A DNA stretch of 6,414 nucleotides, taken from assembly GCA_943325425.2 (NCBI GenBank), contig CALPPJ020000084.1, positions 1 through 6,414 on the forward strand, written 5' to 3'. The position numbers were made by a program, and so were the translations under genes. Shown piece by piece: positions 6,064 to 6,414 of the stretch. The stretch comes from Bifidobacterium breve. Lineage in GTDB: Bacteria; Actinomycetota; Acidimicrobiia; Acidimicrobiales; Ilumatobacteraceae. The notes under the pieces are model-generated. The model was not told the origin of the DNA. It did not search any database and was given only the letters and a program-made list of their open reading frames with translations. Numbering within the stretch: position 1 is the first letter of the stretch; each line of letters starts with the position of its first letter.

Positions 6064-6414
6064 CAGTGACCAGCCTCGTCTCTCTGATCTTGCGCTGGTT
6101 CTGGCGCACGAACGCCATAACCCAACTCGCCGCTCCAGCCAACAACACCTTCAAATGTTGCGTCGCCCGATGGTGCAGTAGCCCGCAACCAACCCGACGT
6201 CAAAATGTCTTCGCCTTCACGCCAGTCTTCCCACGGCAACTGTTGTGGCTTACCGTCATCGCCAACAACCAATTCGTCTTTGGTGTAAATGGCATCCTGG
6301 CGATTTGTAAACGAGAACTCGAACAACTTCGTTTCGGTGATTGCTTCAGTCGGACATGCTTCGACGCACAAGTCACAGTGAATACAACGCAAGTAGTTGA
6401 TTTCGTACACGAAA
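6063..6414 (-). CDS. nuoI: NADH-quinone oxidoreductase subunit I, C-terminal part (cut by right window edge)
   Basis: NuoI is the two-cluster ferredoxin-like subunit that hands electrons through clusters N6a and N6b towards N2 and quinone, at the cytoplasmic face of the membrane. Only the last 116 residues are visible. The frame stays open through the right edge, so the start lies outside; the codon at 6410..6408 is an internal Val (GTG), not the true start. The second cluster motif is complete: RCIHCDLCVEACPTEAI, that is C-x2-C-x2-C-x3-CP. In this fold the first three of these cysteines bind one cluster and the fourth binds the other. The first motif should lie just outside the window. The following TNRQDAIYTKDELVV segment is typical of actinobacterial NuoI. 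A hydrophilic tail of about 60 residues follows, rich in Gly, Asp, Glu and Trp and ending in Gly-His. The stop TGA overlaps the nuoJ start. Confidence 0.95.
   Translation of the reverse strand, partial: FVYEINYLRCIHCDLCVEACPTEAITETKLFEFSFTNRQDAIYTKDELVVGDDGKPQQLPWEDWREGEDILTSGWLRATAPSGDATFEGVVGWSGELGYGVRAPEPAQDQRDEAGH

Noticed and set aside
6408..6410. GTG at 6410 as the start of a 115-residue protein
   Set aside because: This codon is an internal Val just before the conserved NuoI second cluster motif, and the frame stays open to the window edge, so the protein is a fragment rather than a short gene.

Overview
This window is the distal part of a bacterial nuo operon (proton-pumping NADH:quinone oxidoreductase, respiratory complex I). 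All genes lie on the minus strand, so transcription runs from the right edge to the left edge. In transcription order they are: the C-terminal part of nuoI (cut by the right edge), then nuoJ, nuoK, nuoL, nuoM and nuoN complete, and finally the first 44 codons of a RecB/Cas4-like PD-(D/E)XK nuclease gene cut by the left edge. There is no gene-free stretch above 300 bases. The only real intergenic gap is about 65 bases between nuoN and the nuclease gene.

The genes form one membrane module. NuoI carries the iron-sulfur clusters that pass electrons towards quinone. NuoJ and NuoK form the link between the quinone-binding end and the arm. NuoN, NuoM and NuoL are the three antiporter-like proton channels. 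The conserved charged residues I looked for (TM5 Glu, TM7 Lys, the TM8 and TM12 charges, and both NuoK Glu) are present in every subunit, and no frame is broken. The enzyme therefore reads as intact and proton-pumping. Packing is very tight: four of five junctions are TGATG stop/start overlaps, and the fifth (nuoK-nuoL) has a 10-base gap in which the ribosome binding site overlaps the nuoK stop codon.

Organism: gene order, the NuoI, NuoK and NuoL sequence style, and a downstream nuclease resembling actinobacterial RecB-family exonucleases suggest an actinobacterium. Base composition is only about half G+C by eye, well below typical Streptomyces or Mycobacterium. That fits a freshwater or marine Acidimicrobiia-type lineage, but this placement is inference.

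I see no mobile element, CRISPR array, tRNA, rRNA or clearly new system. The least obvious content is the truncated nuclease gene at positions 1-132, together with a compact hairpin (159-183) that separates it from nuoN.
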